A stretch of 64,000 bases of DNA from an uncultured Chitinophaga sp. (GCF_946479755.1 NZ_CAMLHC010000002.1:372001-436000), one strand, 5' to 3'. Positions 32,872-42,213 are shown, counted from the first letter of the stretch. Numbers and translations: made by a program. The notes: generated by a model from the letters alone, not told the origin.

Positions 32872-34410
32872 TCAATGGTCCATGACCACAACGGGTGCTA
32901 CGCGCTTTTTCCGGTTGCTGGCCACCAGCAGCAGCGGCAACGATACAAGAAACACCAGTCCCATGATAAGAAAAGCATCGCTGAAACTGAGCAGCATGCC
33001 CTGGCGGGTAACACTGTGGTCCAGCAGCTGGATGGCCTGCTGGTGGGCATGGGAGGCGGAAGCGCCTTTGCTTTGAAAAAACTGCGTGTAGCCGTGCAGG
33101 CGGTTATGCACCAGCGGATCTGACGGATCGAGGTGGCTCACCAGGTCGTACCGGTGCTGCGCGTTGCGTTTCGCGAGATAGGTGTTGATCAGCGCGATGC
33201 CGAAGGAGCCGCCCAGTTGCCGCATCATATTGTTCAGCGCCGCTGCTTGTGGGATGTCTGCCGGCGGGAGGGAGGAAACGGCGAGCGTGGTCAATGGCAC
33301 CGTCATCAGTGCTATGCCCACGGCGCGCCAGATCAGCGAGTTGCTGATGGCGGTGGCGGTAGCGTTCTGGTTGAGCTGCGACATCTGCCAGCTGAAGAAG
33401 ATGAACATGCCCATCCCGGTGAAGATGAGGTATAACGGTGAAAGGCCGCGCTGCAGGAGGCGTGCGCTGATCATCAGTCCGCCGATGGCCAGGAAGGCGC
33501 CGGGCAGCAGTAACATGCCCGTCTGCAATGGCGTGAAGCTGAGCAGGCGCTGGGCAAACACAGGTGTCAGGAACACAGAGGCGAACATGCCGGTGCCCGA
33601 TATAAAAGTGAGGGCGGCGCCTACGCTGAGGTTCCTGCTTTTCAATACCCGCAGGTTGACTACGGGGGCGGTTATACGTAGTTCCCACCAGATGAAAATG
33701 GCAATGCCAAAAACGGCGACTACGGTTAACCAGACGATGTAGGCGGCTTCGAACCAGTCGTCTGTTTCGCCGCGTTCCAGCACCGTTTGCAGCGCACTGA
33801 CACCGACCGCCAGCAGGATGATGCCGGTCCAGTCAATACGGGCTTGTGAAGACTGCCGGGGCGGCTCATCGAGGAACAGGTAACACACGAAGGCCACGAG
33901 TATACCGATAGGTATGTTGATATAAAAGATCCAGGGCCAGCTGTAGAATTCTGTGATATAACCGCCGAGGGTAGGACCGATGGTAGGGCCTACGAATACG
34001 CCTATCCCAAAGATGGCGCTGGCCACGTTTTGTTTCTCTTTCGGGAACTGCCGGAACACGATCACCTGCGATACCGACAGCAGTGCGCCGCCGCCGATGC
34101 CCTGCAGGAAGCGGAAGAGCACCAGTGTCCATATATTGGTGGCCTGCCCGCACAGGAAGGAGAAAAACGTAAACGCCAGGATGGAACCGATGTAGTAGTT
34201 GCGCTGCCCCAGCCGTGCCGCCAGGAAGCTGGTGATGGGGATGATGATCACGTTGGCGATGGCGTAGGCCGTGATCACCCAGGAGGTGTCTTCCAGGGTG
34301 GCACCGAGATTGCCGCTCATGTGCGACAGGGCTACGTTGACGATAGAGGTGTCTATCAGTTCCATGATGGCCGCGGCAATTACCGCGACCACCAGTATTT
34401 TATTTTTCAT
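32872..34410 (-). CDS. MFS drug efflux pump, DHA2 (EmrB/QacA) type
   Basis: 512 residues with about fourteen membrane segments. MELIDTSIVNVALSHMSG in the first span is the DHA2 signature, and an R-F-L-Q-G-I-G-G-G motif follows near residue 105. It likely exports organic cations, dyes or antibiotics by proton antiport. It lies 30 bp after the SDR gene, and a TetR-type operator overlaps its start codon. No EmrA-like membrane fusion partner is adjacent. Confidence 0.93.
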   Translation of the reverse strand: MKNKILVVAVIAAAIMELIDTSIVNVALSHMSGNLGATLEDTSWVITAYAIANVIIIPITSFLAARLGQRNYYIGSILAFTFFSFLCGQATNIWTLVLFRFLQGIGGGALLSVSQVIVFRQFPKEKQNVASAIFGIGVFVGPTIGPTLGGYITEFYSWPWIFYINIPIGILVAFVCYLFLDEPPRQSSQARIDWTGIILLAVGVSALQTVLERGETDDWFEAAYIVWLTVVAVFGIAIFIWWELRITAPVVNLRVLKSRNLSVGAALTFISGTGMFASVFLTPVFAQRLLSFTPLQTGMLLLPGAFLAIGGLMISARLLQRGLSPLYLIFTGMGMFIFFSWQMSQLNQNATATAISNSLIWRAVGIALMTVPLTTLAVSSLPPADIPQAAALNNMMRQLGGSFGIALINTYLAKRNAQHRYDLVSHLDPSDPLVHNRLHGYTQFFQSKGASASHAHQQAIQLLDHSVTRQGMLLSFSDAFLIMGLVFLVSLPLLLVASNRKKRVAPVVVMDH

Positions 34411-34423
34411 ACCGAATGGTATA
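34408..34423. promoter_or_regulatory. TetR-type operator at the MFS start
   Basis: CATACC-N4-GGTATA, matching the TATACC-N4-GGTATA pattern of the two sites upstream at 15 of the 16 positions of an ideal palindrome. It overlaps the ATG of the MFS gene, so binding there could block an internal promoter or elongation. Confidence 0.65.
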
Positions 34424-34440
34424 TTTTATGGCGAAAAAAA

Positions 34441-35181
34441 TCAGCGGCTGCCGGCATTGACCGCCTGCAGGGCATGTGCCGGGGAGGTGGACTGCAGCAG
34501 TTGCCATACATCTCGGGTTTGACCGATATGGATTTCGTATTCGTCGTTTTCCAGCGCCTGCATAAAGCCGTCGGCCACCTGCTGAGGCGGAATGCCTTTT
34601 TCGCCGCCGATGTCGCGGGAGAAATCGGTGTTGACCATAGGAGGCATCAGTTCAAATACGCGTATAGGCGCTACCGATATCCGCAGTGACTGTGTGTAGG
34701 AGTGAAGAGCGGCTTTGCTGGCGGCATAAGTGGGTACGGCCACAAACGGCACCAGTGCGGTGACGGAGCTGACGTTGACAATGGCTGCTTCCGGCTGGCG
34801 TTGCAGCATGGGCAGCAGGTATTCTGTCAGTTGCAGGATGGCGAGATAGTTGGTCAGCATTTCATCGGCCGCCTTGTCGAAAGCCCGCGCTGTTTCGGAG
34901 AGCGCATAGGCATGTGCCCTGCCGGCGTTGTTGATCAGCATGTTGAGCTGCGGATAATCCTTTTGCAGGGTTTGTACCAGCGCCTTTACCTGTGAGTCCT
35001 TAGTGACATCGCATACGATGGTAATGAGGCCGGGAGTGCCTGCAGCGGCCTGTTCCAACCTCGTGGCATCCCTGCCGGTGATGATCACCTGGTTGCCCGC
35101 CGCCTGTAGTGTTTGTGCCAGCGCCAGGCCGATGCCTGCACTGCCACCGGTAATTAATACCGTGTTACCTTTTGTGTTCAT
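34441..35181 (-). CDS. Short-chain dehydrogenase/reductase (DltE-like)
   Basis: 246 residues, classical SDR. The nucleotide-binding motif TGGSAGIG is at 11-18, NNAG at about 89-92, a serine in VSSVTALVP at about 140, and the catalytic YAASK near 154-158. The sequence resembles the DltE/YqjQ-like branch. Substrate unknown; it may modify or detoxify the compound that the downstream MFS pump exports. A perfect TetR-type palindrome lies 11 bp upstream of its ATG. Confidence 0.9.
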   Translation of the reverse strand: MNTKGNTVLITGGSAGIGLALAQTLQAAGNQVIITGRDATRLEQAAAGTPGLITIVCDVTKDSQVKALVQTLQKDYPQLNMLINNAGRAHAYALSETARAFDKAADEMLTNYLAILQLTEYLLPMLQRQPEAAIVNVSSVTALVPFVAVPTYAASKAALHSYTQSLRISVAPIRVFELMPPMVNTDFSRDIGGEKGIPPQQVADGFMQALENDEYEIHIGQTRDVWQLLQSTSPAHALQAVNAGSR

Positions 35182-35191
35182 ATGAATTGTT

Positions 35192-35207
35192 TATACCGAT
35201 CGGTATA
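35192..35207. promoter_or_regulatory. TetR-type operator upstream of the SDR-MFS operon
   Basis: A perfect 16-bp palindrome, TATACC-GATC-GGTATA. The neighbouring TetR gene carries an equivalent site upstream of its own start, so a single repressor with autoregulation is likely. Confidence 0.8.
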
Positions 35208-35249
35208 TTTTTAAATAAAAAAATAAGTCGTTAATAGCCTGCCTGATCG

Positions 35250-35843
35250 TCAGAGATCGTTGATGAGTGTTTCGAGTGATTGCATAATAGCATTGCGGTA
35301 ATGGATCTTACCGGTCAGCTTGGTGATCATGATGCAGCCTTCTATCATGGCGATGATGGTGAGTGCTGTCTGTTCGGGATTTGTTTGCGGACTGAATTCA
35401 CCCTGACGGATGCCCATTGTGATCTCATGCGCCACGCTGTCTTTCCATTTGCTCATCGCTTCGGCGGCGCGTTGTTTCAGCGCGGGATGCGTATCGTCGG
35501 CCTCGGTAGCAGTGTTCAGGATAGGACAGCCGCCAGCCGGGAACGGATGTTTCAAAAAATTCGTATATACGTGCACGTAAGCCAGCAGCTTGTCGCGGTA
35601 AGTTTCCTGCTTTGCCTTCTCCTGCCGGATAATGTCGGTCACCTGGCGGATGTTGTGCTCAAACGCTGCCAGCGCCACTTCGTCTTTATTCACGAAGTTG
35701 CCGTATATGCTACCTTTTGTCAGCCCCGTGGCATTGGTCAGGTCGGTCAGCGATGTGCCGGCATACCCTTTCTCATTGAACACAGGAGCGGTCTTTTCCA
35801 CGATAAACTGCTTCGTTCTGGCTGCTTTGTTCATTTTCCCCAT
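35250..35843 (-). CDS. TetR-family repressor of the SDR-MFS unit
   Basis: 197 residues, or 194 from the ATG at 35834. The N-terminal HTH (VFNEKGYAGTSLTDLTNATGLTKGSIYGNFVNKDEVALAAF, about 22-62) is standard TetR/AcrR. The C-terminal ligand-binding part is of the YcdC/tetR_C type (CPILNTATEADDTHPALKQ). It lies 68 bp upstream of the SDR gene on the same strand, with palindromes before itself, the SDR and the MFS gene. Confidence 0.93.
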   Translation of the reverse strand: MGKMNKAARTKQFIVEKTAPVFNEKGYAGTSLTDLTNATGLTKGSIYGNFVNKDEVALAAFEHNIRQVTDIIRQEKAKQETYRDKLLAYVHVYTNFLKHPFPAGGCPILNTATEADDTHPALKQRAAEAMSKWKDSVAHEITMGIRQGEFSPQTNPEQTALTIIAMIEGCIMITKLTGKIHYRNAIMQSLETLINDL

Positions 35844-35860
35844 GTTTGATTACACGAAAT

Positions 35861-35876
35861 TATACCATTTGGTATA
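35861..35876. promoter_or_regulatory. TetR-type operator upstream of the TetR gene (autoregulation)
   Basis: A perfect 16-bp palindrome, TATACCA-TT-TGGTATA, 17 bp upstream of the tetR ATG. It shares the TATACC/GGTATA half-sites with 34408-34423 and 35192-35207. Confidence 0.78.
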
Positions 35877-36026
35877 AAATGAAAAATCTTTTTTGAGAGA
35901 AGGAACTATGCGGGTGACCTGGGAGATGTCGCGCTGGCCCCTTGGCCGCAAAAGCGCTGACAATCATAACGAACCGGTAAGGAAAGCAGGCCACTGTCTC
36001 CCGAAAACCTGGTAAAGGGGGTATAC

Positions 36027-36055
36027 AAAAAAGGGCTGACACCGTGGTCAGCCCT
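36027..36055 (-). terminator. Terminator after the metal efflux operon
   Basis: A 9-bp stem (AGGGCTGAC with GTCAGCCCT). On the minus strand it is followed by six T. It lies 25 bp past the stop of the CzcA-type pump gene. Confidence 0.8.
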
Positions 36056-36079
36056 CGCCTTTATGCCTATAATGCCGGT

Positions 36080-39000
36080 TTATTCAGCAGGTTCCTGTGG
36101 TGGCTGCGGTTGTCGCTTTTTCTCCACCCAATAGTACAGCGGCGGGATCACCACCGGCGTAAACAGCAGGGTGAAGGTCAGTCCGCCGATGATTACGGTG
36201 GCCAGCGGTCTTTGCACATCGGAACCGATACCGGTGCTGATGGCGGCAGGCACCAGGCCGATGATGGCTACCATGAGCATCATCATAATGGCCTTGAACT
36301 GATCTACCGCCACGCGTTGTACGGAAGCGCGGAGGGTGAGGGGCGACTTGTACATTTCGCGGTTGAGCGCCGACACCAGCAGTACGCCGGCCATTACCGA
36401 GATACCGAAGATAGACACGAAGCCCACACCGGCAGACACGTTGAAGTGGTAGCCGCGGAGGAACAGCGCTACGATGCCGCCTGCAAGCGCCACAAGGATG
36501 CAGCTCATGGTCACGAACGTATGTTTCATGCTTTTAAACAGCATAAAGAGGAATACGAACACAATCACGATGGTCAGCGGGATGGTGAGCGACAGCTGTT
36601 TGCCGGCGCGTTCCAGGTTCTCATATTGCCCGCCATAGATAATATCGTAGCCTTTGGGCACATGTACGCTTTTGTTGATCTTTTCCTGCAGTTCCTTCAC
36701 GAACGAGCCCTGGTCGCGGCCTCTCACGTTGGTACGCACCGTGACCATCCGCTTGCCGTCGATGCGGTAGATGTTGGTCTGCCCGTCGATGAATTGCACA
36801 TCCGCCAGCTGGTCCATCGGGATGAGCGCGCCGGTAGCGGCGGGCACCTGCAGGTTGCGGATGGCTTCTACGGTATTCCTGTCCTGTGGCAGGTAGCGGA
36901 TGATGATATCGTACCGTTTGGTGCCGTCGTATAATGTACCGATCGGTTTACCGCCGATGGCGGCTTCTATCATCGCCTGGATATCGCTGACGTTGATACC
37001 GAAGCGGGCGGCGTTTTCACGGTTGATGTTGATGGCCAGCTGGGCCTGCGTGCCTTCCTGTTCAATGTTAACCGAGGCGGAGCCCTGGGTGGCTTTCACG
37101 ATGGCCGCGATGCTGTCGGCCTTGGGCCGCATGAAAGCGAGGTCGTCGCCCACGACGGAGATGGCCAGGTCGGCAGCGCTGCCGGTCACGATTTCCATTA
37201 CCTGGTCAATGATCGGTTGACCGGAGTTGAAAGAGGTACCGGGAATATTTTTCTCCAGGTCGGCCTGTACGCGTCGTACCAGTTCTTTTTTCGTGATGGT
37301 GTCGCTCCACAGTTTATAATCCTTGAGGCCTACGAGTATTTCTGTACGGTTGGTAGGGAAGGGGTCGGTACCATCGTCGTTGCGTCCTGTTTGTGTGATC
37401 ACATATTTCACCGGCGGGTAGGCGGCGATCACCTTGCGGATGATGGGCGCTATTTTGGCGTTTTCCTGTATGGTAACGCCGGCGGGCATGAAGGCGCGCA
37501 TGAAGATAGAACCTTCGTCCAGTTCGGGGAGGAATTCTGTTCCCAGTTTACCGCCGAGGCCTATCATCAGTACGATGAGCACGGTGGCGACGATAACCGT
37601 CTGCCGGTGAAAACGCAGGAAGAAATTGAGCGACCGCTGGTAGAGATGTTCGAGGAAGTCGAGCACACGGTTGCGGTGTTCCTTCATGGGCTTGTCCGAA
37701 GACAGCGCTTTTTTGTAGGCGTAGGAGATGAGCACCGGGATGAGCGTGAGCGCGCAGATCATGGCGCCTATCACTGCAAAAGCCAGGGTGAGCGCCATCG
37801 GAGAGAAGAGTTTACCTTCTACGCGGGTCATCATCAGTATCGGCGTATAGGCGAGAATGATGATGGTAACGGAGAAGAATATTTCGCGGCCTACTTCCTG
37901 TGCGGCGGAGAGGGTGATGCCGATGATGCCGCTGGCTTTCTCCTGCGGCGTGGCATTACGGTAGCGGCGTATCAGGTGCTCCGCCATCACGCAGGCGCCG
38001 TCCACGATGATGCCGAAGTCGATAGCGCCGAGTGACAGCAGGTTGGCCGGGATGCCGGTCAGCCGCATGAGGATGAAAGCAAACAGTAACGAGAACGGGA
38101 TGGTAGCGGTTACCACCAGCGCGGAGCGGATGCTGCCCAGGAAAAACACGAGTATGATCACCACGATGCTGACGCCCATAAAGAGCGTATGTGCCACGGT
38201 TTCGAGGGAGTGATCGATCAGGAAGCTGCGGTCGTAGAGTACGCGGAGTTTGACGCCTTCGGGCAGTTCTGTTTCTGTGAGCTGCGCCAGTTTTTCCTTG
38301 AGGGCCTGGAGTGCGATGCTGGGGTTTTCGCCGCGGCGCAGCAGGATGATGCCTTCGGGGGAGCCGATCTTGTCGATCCCTTCATCGGGCACGGCGTAGC
38401 CCATCACGCCGGAAGGCGGTGGAGGGGCTGTTTCCACGGTAGCCACATCTTTTACGTATACGGGCACGCCGTTGACCGCCGTGAGGACGATGTTGCGCAG
38501 GTCTTTTTCGGACTTCACGGCGCCGAGGCCTCTGACGGCAAATCCTTGTCCGCCGCGTTCGATCACGTTACCACCGGTGTTGAGGTTGTTTTTCTGTACC
38601 GCGTCGATAACGGATTGCAGCGTGAGATTGTATTTACGCAGTTTATCGGGGGAGGTGAGGATGTGAAACTGTTTGAGTGGTCCGCCGAAGTTGGTCACGT
38701 CCGCAATGCCGGGCACCTGGAGGATGGCGGGGCGTATCACCCAGTCCTGCAGGTCTCTCAGCTGCATGGGCGTATAGCTGGGGGGCGCTTCCACCACGTA
38801 GCGGTAAATTTCGCCTACGGCGGTGGTGAGTGGCGCCAGTTCCGGCGTTACGCCTTCCGGCAGGGAGAGGGAAGAGAGTCTTTCTATCACCTGCTGGCGG
38901 GCGAAATAATCGTCGGTGCCGTCCTGGAAGGTGAGCTGTACTACCGAGAGGCCGAAGATGGTGCGGCTTCTGCGGTCCAGCACGCGCGGTACATTGTTGA

Positions 39001-39217
39001 GCGCACGTTCTATGGGGATGGTCACCTGTTGTTCCACTTCTTCTGCGGCGCGGCCGTCGAAAGGCGCCACGATGATAACGTTGGTATCAGCGATATCCGG
39101 GTAGGCTTCAATTTTCAGCTGGGTAAAACACCAGTAACCGATTACCGACAGGACCACAGCGCCAATGATGACCGCCCAACGGTTACGTAAAGAGAATATC
39201 AGAATGTTACGGATCAT
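36080..39217 (-). CDS. CzcA/CusA-type heavy-metal RND efflux pump
   Basis: 1045 residues with the standard RND plan of twelve membrane segments and two large periplasmic loops. The proton-relay segment DFGIIVDGACVMAEH has Asp, Asp and Glu at the spacing of CzcA (Asp402/Asp408/Glu415), which favours a divalent cation exporter (Co/Zn/Cd) over the Cu/Ag type. It is the last gene of an operon with an outer-membrane factor, an adaptor and a DUF190 protein, and overlaps the latter by 4 bp. Confidence 0.95.
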   Translation of the reverse strand: MIRNILIFSLRNRWAVIIGAVVLSVIGYWCFTQLKIEAYPDIADTNVIIVAPFDGRAAEEVEQQVTIPIERALNNVPRVLDRRSRTIFGLSVVQLTFQDGTDDYFARQQVIERLSSLSLPEGVTPELAPLTTAVGEIYRYVVEAPPSYTPMQLRDLQDWVIRPAILQVPGIADVTNFGGPLKQFHILTSPDKLRKYNLTLQSVIDAVQKNNLNTGGNVIERGGQGFAVRGLGAVKSEKDLRNIVLTAVNGVPVYVKDVATVETAPPPPSGVMGYAVPDEGIDKIGSPEGIILLRRGENPSIALQALKEKLAQLTETELPEGVKLRVLYDRSFLIDHSLETVAHTLFMGVSIVVIILVFFLGSIRSALVVTATIPFSLLFAFILMRLTGIPANLLSLGAIDFGIIVDGACVMAEHLIRRYRNATPQEKASGIIGITLSAAQEVGREIFFSVTIIILAYTPILMMTRVEGKLFSPMALTLAFAVIGAMICALTLIPVLISYAYKKALSSDKPMKEHRNRVLDFLEHLYQRSLNFFLRFHRQTVIVATVLIVLMIGLGGKLGTEFLPELDEGSIFMRAFMPAGVTIQENAKIAPIIRKVIAAYPPVKYVITQTGRNDDGTDPFPTNRTEILVGLKDYKLWSDTITKKELVRRVQADLEKNIPGTSFNSGQPIIDQVMEIVTGSAADLAISVVGDDLAFMRPKADSIAAIVKATQGSASVNIEQEGTQAQLAININRENAARFGINVSDIQAMIEAAIGGKPIGTLYDGTKRYDIIIRYLPQDRNTVEAIRNLQVPAATGALIPMDQLADVQFIDGQTNIYRIDGKRMVTVRTNVRGRDQGSFVKELQEKINKSVHVPKGYDIIYGGQYENLERAGKQLSLTIPLTIVIVFVFLFMLFKSMKHTFVTMSCILVALAGGIVALFLRGYHFNVSAGVGFVSIFGISVMAGVLLVSALNREMYKSPLTLRASVQRVAVDQFKAIMMMLMVAIIGLVPAAISTGIGSDVQRPLATVIIGGLTFTLLFTPVVIPPLYYWVEKKRQPQPPQEPAE

Positions 39218-39519
39218 GCTTCAAATTGATCTACGTGATGGGTAATAATAAAGCCTCCTTTATAGGTGCTTCTCAGCAGGGTGAGTACTTCCCTTACCTT
39301 ATCGTCTTCATCGATGAGGGTGATCATCATGGGAGGTTCATCGAAAGAGAAGATTTCATCCGGGCGTTTCATGCGCTGGTGGATGCCAAAGCCCATGACA
39401 CCGCGGTACACGGTAGCTCCTTTGACGTTATTGTTCATCAGGAGCTGCATAATGTATTCGTACAGGGGGCGGGTACCGTACATATCGTCTTTGTCGATAA
39501 AGATTTGTGCCTGTAGCAT
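39214..39519 (-). CDS. DUF190 PII-like small protein in the metal efflux operon
   Basis: 101 residues. It opens LQAQIFIDKDDMYGTRPLYEYIMQLLMNNNVKGATVYRGVMGFG and continues with PPMMITLIDEDDKVREVL, the DUF190 pattern, which has a PII-like ferredoxin fold and often binds nucleotides. Its 4-bp overlap with the pump gene implies stoichiometric translation with it. A role as metal or energy sensor for the pump is plausible but unproven. Confidence 0.88.
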   Translation of the reverse strand: MLQAQIFIDKDDMYGTRPLYEYIMQLLMNNNVKGATVYRGVMGFGIHQRMKRPDEIFSFDEPPMMITLIDEDDKVREVLTLLRSTYKGGFIITHHVDQFEA

Positions 39520-39529
39520 AGCTGTATTT

Positions 39530-40585
39530 TTAGTAGCCGAATGAAATACCTTTTAACTGCATGGAGCCGTCTGTCACCACGTTGTCGCCGGGCTGCACGC
39601 CGGTGAGCACTACCATACGGTCGCCTACCTGGGCGCCGGTCATCACTTCGCGGCGGATGAAGGTGCGGTCGTCTGTTTTCACGAAGACATAGTTTTTACC
39701 TTGTACGGTCACCACAGCGGTGCGGGGCACTGAGAGGGTATTGCCTTCGCTGACGCCGAATTTCACGGTGGCGTACATGCCGGCGCGGAGTTTATGCTGG
39801 ATGTCTGCTACCGTGATCCTCAGTTTCACCATGCGGGTGATGTTGTCCACTACTTCGCCTACGTTTTCGATGACGCCGGTAAACGTTTCGCCGGGGTAGG
39901 AGTTGAACTGCAGTTTGCAGCTGCTGCCTTCTTTTACTTTGGTGATCTGGTTTTCCGGCATTTCGCAGATGAGCCAGGTTTTATCTGCTTTGGTGGTGAC
40001 GAGTGACTGGGGATCGAAGCCGGCCAGTTTCAGTTTGGACTCATGCTCGATGATCGCTGTTTTTTCGTTGGCCAGGTCTGTTTCGGCGATGGCCATGTCT
40101 GTCTGCGCGGAGATGAGGTCTGTTTTGGCATCGGAGACGTCTTTGCCGGTGCCGGCGCCGTGTTCGGCGAGGTCTCTGAAGCGGTCCAGCTCTATTTGTT
40201 TCTGGGCGGCGATGGCTTTTTTCTGCCGGATGATATTGCCTTTTTCCCGGATGTTAATGATGTGTTGCAGCATTTCGGTATAGCTGGCGGTGATGTCCGG
40301 GTTGTCGAACAGCACGATGTTCTGGGCGGAGTTTTCGTTGGAGCGTACTACGGTGGCGGCTACGTGGGCGGGCGCCATCAGTTCTGCGTTCAGGTCGCTC
40401 TGGGTGGCTTCCTGTGTTTTAAAGAAGTGCAGGGTAAGGCTGTCGGGCGGCAGTTTAATGGTGCGTCCGCTGTCTTCCACCACGGTTTTGGCGGCGGTGG
40501 CGGGCTTGTTCTCCTTATGCTGTCCGCAGGACATGGCCAGCCAGGCGATGCTTGCTATCGATAAGCCAAAGGCAGTCTTTGTCAT
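39530..40585 (-). CDS. RND periplasmic adaptor (membrane fusion protein), metal efflux
   Basis: 351 residues, lipoprotein-like start (WLAMSCG, Cys20). A lipoyl/coiled-coil hairpin region (about 90-170) is flanked by beta-barrel segments (NQITKVKEGSSCKLQFNSYPGETFTGVIENVGEVVD; KLRAGMYATVKFGVSEG), typical of CusB/CzcB adaptors. It links the inner-membrane pump to the outer-membrane factor encoded 8 bp upstream. Confidence 0.93.
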   Translation of the reverse strand: MTKTAFGLSIASIAWLAMSCGQHKENKPATAAKTVVEDSGRTIKLPPDSLTLHFFKTQEATQSDLNAELMAPAHVAATVVRSNENSAQNIVLFDNPDITASYTEMLQHIINIREKGNIIRQKKAIAAQKQIELDRFRDLAEHGAGTGKDVSDAKTDLISAQTDMAIAETDLANEKTAIIEHESKLKLAGFDPQSLVTTKADKTWLICEMPENQITKVKEGSSCKLQFNSYPGETFTGVIENVGEVVDNITRMVKLRITVADIQHKLRAGMYATVKFGVSEGNTLSVPRTAVVTVQGKNYVFVKTDDRTFIRREVMTGAQVGDRMVVLTGVQPGDNVVTDGSMQLKGISFGY

Positions 40586-40593
40586 CTGTTAAA

Positions 40594-41844
40594 TTATAGT
40601 TGATTAATCAATCCGGTTACCTGTAATAATTGGAGGTAGCTTTTACGGTAGTTGTACAGTGCATCGTAGTACATCTTCTGGGTATCGAACCACGTCCGTT
40701 GTGCGTCCAGGAAGTCTATGATGGTGGTACCACCTTTCGTATAGGCGTACCTGACTGACTGCAGGATGTTTTCCGCTTTGGGCAGGATGTTTTTGTATTT
40801 CTCCACGGTCTCCTGGTTGACCTGGTAGGTATGCCAGGTGGACTGTACTTCTGTGCTGACCTGTTGTTGCAGGGCTGACAGCGACTGTTCCGATTGCTGC
40901 AGCAGTATTTTGGATTTTTTTATTTCGCCCTGGTTGCGGCTGAAGAACGGCAGTTCGATGGTAGCGAATATGCCGAAGTAGGGGACGGTGTTCTGGGGGT
41001 TCCAGATGAAGCCCAGTTCGGGGCTGGGGATGGCCAGTGACCGTTGCAGGGAGATGTTGCTCTTTGCCGTGGTGATGGTGGCCTGTGCCTGTTGTACATC
41101 CGGGCGTTTAGCCATGGAGAGGGACACGAGGCTGTCCAGCTGCTGTGTCATCTCGAGGGAGGTGACGGGGTCCTGATCATCGATGGTGAGGCTGTCGGTC
41201 TGACCGGTGAGCAGTTTCAGGTTTTGCAGTTCGTTGCGGTAGCGTTGTGCTGCGTTCTGGTATTCGATCTGGTATTGTTCCAGCAGGAGCTGGGTACGTG
41301 CCAGTTCGCTGGAGCTGATCACCTGGTTTTTCAGGCGGATCTCCTGTGTTTTCACGAGGCTGTCCACGTTCTGTTTCGCTTCCACGATCAGTTCGAGGTT
41401 GACCTTATTATACCATACGTCGAGCCATTTGTTGCCCGTTTCGGTAAGGACCCCTCTTTCCGTGTCGGCATAGGCTTTTTCGGCGACCGTCACGTTGCCG
41501 GAGGCGTATTGTTGTTTGTATTTCCGTTGACCTGCCAGCTGGAACTGTTTGGTGAGCTGCCACCAGTACTGGTTGTTCTTTCCGTTATAGAACCGGCTGT
41601 CGGCCGCCCATTGCCGGGCGTCTGTCAGGTGCAGGGTCTGATTGTTCAGGACCGGGTTGGGTCTGAGCCGGGCGGTGACCACGTCGCTCTGGGCGATGGC
41701 GGTGTTAAGGCTGGCCGGTTTAAGGAAAGGGTTGTTGTTTCTGGCGGCATGGAGTGCACCTGGCAAGGTGAGGGTAGTCTGCGCCTCCGATACCAGAGGC
41801 AGGCCTACCGTGCACGAGAAGATAAGAAAAATGGCGTAACGCAT
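40594..41844 (-). CDS. TolC/CzcC-type outer-membrane efflux protein
   Basis: 416 residues with a Sec signal (ending VSEAQ). Two OEP repeats of long helices appear, with NNPFLKPASLNTAIAQSDVVTARLRPNPVLNNQ early and KRPDVQQAQATITTAKSNISLQRSLAIPSPELGF in the second half. It is the first gene of the czcCBA-like operon, so the promoter lies in the gap upstream of 41844. Confidence 0.92.
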   Translation of the reverse strand: MRYAIFLIFSCTVGLPLVSEAQTTLTLPGALHAARNNNPFLKPASLNTAIAQSDVVTARLRPNPVLNNQTLHLTDARQWAADSRFYNGKNNQYWWQLTKQFQLAGQRKYKQQYASGNVTVAEKAYADTERGVLTETGNKWLDVWYNKVNLELIVEAKQNVDSLVKTQEIRLKNQVISSSELARTQLLLEQYQIEYQNAAQRYRNELQNLKLLTGQTDSLTIDDQDPVTSLEMTQQLDSLVSLSMAKRPDVQQAQATITTAKSNISLQRSLAIPSPELGFIWNPQNTVPYFGIFATIELPFFSRNQGEIKKSKILLQQSEQSLSALQQQVSTEVQSTWHTYQVNQETVEKYKNILPKAENILQSVRYAYTKGGTTIIDFLDAQRTWFDTQKMYYDALYNYRKSYLQLLQVTGLINQL

Positions 41845-41903
41845 TCCTGATTGTGCTGTTTGCTATAGATAATTACTGTTGTGTTGCGGTTTTTGTTCAA
41901 ACA

Positions 41904-41927
41904 CCGGTAATATTACCTTGCCGGTAA
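41904..41927. promoter_or_regulatory. Cluster of GGTAA/TTACC half-sites upstream of the metal efflux operon
   Basis: A perfect 12-bp palindrome GGTAATATTACC (41906-41917) overlaps a second inverted repeat TTACC-N5-GGTAA (41913-41927). A further GGTAATAT occurs at about 41972. They lie 60-130 bp upstream of the outer-membrane factor gene, where a metal-responsive regulator would be expected. No regulator gene is adjacent. Confidence 0.4.
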
Positions 41928-42056
41928 GGGGTTTTGTCCACTGGCCTGTCTGTAAATCGGGAGGCAAGATAGGTAATATCAAAGGATGAGCGGGGCAGGA
42001 GCACCTTAAAATTCGCTTAAACAATTTAGGTGGCAACAAGGAGGAGGTACATTTTT

Positions 42057-42087
42057 TTTGGGTGTACCGGTTATTCCTGTATATTTG
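42057..42087 (+). promoter_or_regulatory. Near-consensus Bacteroidota promoter for the small-protein/ART operon
   Basis: TTTG (42057-42060), 19 bases, then TATATTTG (42080-42087), an exact match to TTTG-N19-TAnnTTTG. It would give a leader of about 120 bases before the ATG at 42214. The gap from 41845 to 42213 holds no gene. Confidence 0.7.
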
Positions 42088-42213
42088 TAAAGTAACCCTG
42101 TTTATAAATATTTATATTGATATTCTGCCGTTTCGCTTTATGTATAATTTATTGATTATTATTTGTTTTTAATTTTTGTAATTAATTATTATTCAATATT
42201 TAAAAGCGTTACG

